A stretch of DNA of 64,000 nt from Diploscapter coronatus. Taxonomy: Eukaryota > Nematoda > Chromadorea > Rhabditida > Rhabditidae. Of the stretch, positions 63,001-64,000 are shown in pieces; the stretch's first letter is position 1, and every line of letters starts with the position of its first letter. The position numbers were made by a program, and so were the translations under genes. The stretch lies in contig OZ038423.1 in the NCBI GenBank assembly GCA_964036155.1, positions 60,093,249-60,157,248 on the forward strand. The letters are read 5' to 3'. A model generated the notes under the pieces. The model searched no databases and was not told the origin of the DNA. It was given only the letters and a program-made list of their open reading frames with translations.

Positions 63001-64000
63001 TTTCGTTCCCTTATTTCCGATTTTCAAATAATCGATTTTTGTCCCGAGAATTCATGTGCGCTATAAAAATAGAGCGCAAAATTGTGAGGAAAAGAAATTC
63101 AAATCGAAATACAGCGCAACTTCAATAGGACGACAACGCACAGAAGCGCCCTCTATATTTGGTCAAAATGAATCGATTTTTTCGCCGTTTTCTTTTCTAA
63201 CAATTTGCTTCCAAAATCAATCTCGCGCGCTAAAAGACCGTTCGAACATTTTTCGGGGCGACCGCAAAGTTTATTGATTTAATTTCTTTAAACTTCCCTT
63301 TTCAAGAGAATTTGGAATTTAATGTCTATCCTACAATAAGGCTCTGAAAGATTTGAATATTCAACTTATAAAATTTCAAATTTTAACTAAAAATCGTGAA
63401 AGATTCGAATATTTCTCCTCAATGCAGAAATCTCATTTATGCTAAATCCCAAAGTTCCAATAGACTCACCGTATTCACTCGTTTCTCTTTCTCCCAGCAT
63501 CGGAGAATCTCCCTAGTTTCCCTTTTTGTGAGATTTTGTCTTATCAGTTTATCTCTCTTCTGGACGTATATCTGAGATCTTGCTTGTCTATCTTTTACCC
63601 AAAAGGGGTTGATCCACTTTTTCTTTCTCTGCAACTTTTTCATCCTCTAAAATTTCCCTATTCTCCCATGATCAATATTATCAGCTGTACAAGCTTCAGT
63701 TCCTTATTGATTTTGCAGAAAAATTTCCACTCTTCCAACGTTAAAGGATAGCCACGGAATACCGTCATACTGGCTGAGATAATAAAAACATTCCTGATAA
63801 TAATATTCCTGACCGATAATGCCGCGTCTTTTTATGCCTATGTGTATATTTTTCGGTTCATATCAATGTCTCTCTCTTTTCCGCTCTCTTCATCTTTATT
63901 TCTCCCTCATTTTCGTCCGCCTCTTTTTGCTTCCAATTGTGATGGCGTCTCTCGCGCTTTCTATGACCAATCAAATCACTTGTCGATAAATTTGATCAGT

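Larger units (their letters stand above)
52726..64000. other. Long 3' intergenic region (11.3 kb), no supported gene
   Basis: No set of exons with matching phases was found; the longest ORF is 85 codons. It contains a small hairpin (52878-52925), tRNA-like elements (55135-55178, 56980-57028, 58141-58187), a short (CA)n (55715-55727), the ACAGGTAC palindromes (58478-59748), a GA-rich tract (60001-60040) and pyrimidine-rich blocks (57170-57700, 63440-63960). A distant gene with widely spaced short exons cannot be excluded. Confidence 0.5.

Noticed and set aside
1..64000. CRISPR arrays, bacterial operons, integrated virus or telomeric TTAGGC arrays
   Set aside because: None seen; repeats here are not regularly spaced direct repeats with unique spacers, and there are no polyprotein, capsid, integrase or reverse-transcriptase motifs.

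Overview
The window looks like a nematode chromosome segment. It is AT-rich, genes are split into many short exons, most introns are 45-70 nt, and splice acceptors are of the TTTTCAG or TTTTAG type. The gene set includes a nematode-style UDP-glucuronosyltransferase and a nematode-type rhodopsin-like receptor. Several start codons lie at or within a few bases of a strong acceptor, as expected for spliced-leader trans-splicing. There is no sign of bacterial, plasmid or viral genes. Almost all real proteins are invisible as single long ORFs, so I assembled them exon by exon and used phase agreement at every junction as the test.

Layout. (1) 1436-4401 (+): complete 13-exon UGT, 530 aa. (2) 4682-8807 (-): complete 11-exon seven-helix receptor, 444 aa, convergent with the UGT; stop codons are 280 bp apart. 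(3) 8808-20450: 11.6 kb with no gene that I can support, rich in small dispersed repeats. (4) 20451-27017 (-): complete 24-exon WDR36/UTP21, 925 aa, a small-subunit processome protein. (5) 27018-30692: pyrimidine/purine-rich intergenic DNA with repeats. (6) 30750-37452 (+): GNAT acetyltransferase; the catalytic part is clear, the N-terminal exons are provisional. (7) 38179-42692 (-): complete 16-exon peroxisomal ABC half-transporter of the ABCD1/2 type, 734 aa, convergent with the GNAT gene. (8) about 44832-52725 (+): secreted Thr/Pro-rich, mucin-like protein with a Cys-rich tail and a 3.8 kb first visible intron; its first exon was not found. (9) 52726-64000: 11.3 kb with no gene that I can support.

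The genes do not form an operon or a pathway cassette. They are separate loci: detoxification or lipid conjugation (UGT), signalling (receptor), ribosome biogenesis (WDR36), small-molecule acetylation (GNAT), peroxisomal fatty-acid import (ABCD) and extracellular matrix (mucin-like).

The most interesting material is non-coding. There are six terminal-inverted-repeat (MITE-like) elements, five of them inside introns. A dispersed family resembles tRNA box A/box B sequences and includes one near-complete cloverleaf at 31915-31987. An 8+8 bp palindrome (ACAGGTAC/GTACCTGT) recurs at 58.5-59.7 kb. A GAAATAGTATTGAATTTC-type motif recurs mainly at 28-31 kb. TAATTA-rich clusters flank several genes. 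I found no evidence for a new defence or biosynthetic system.
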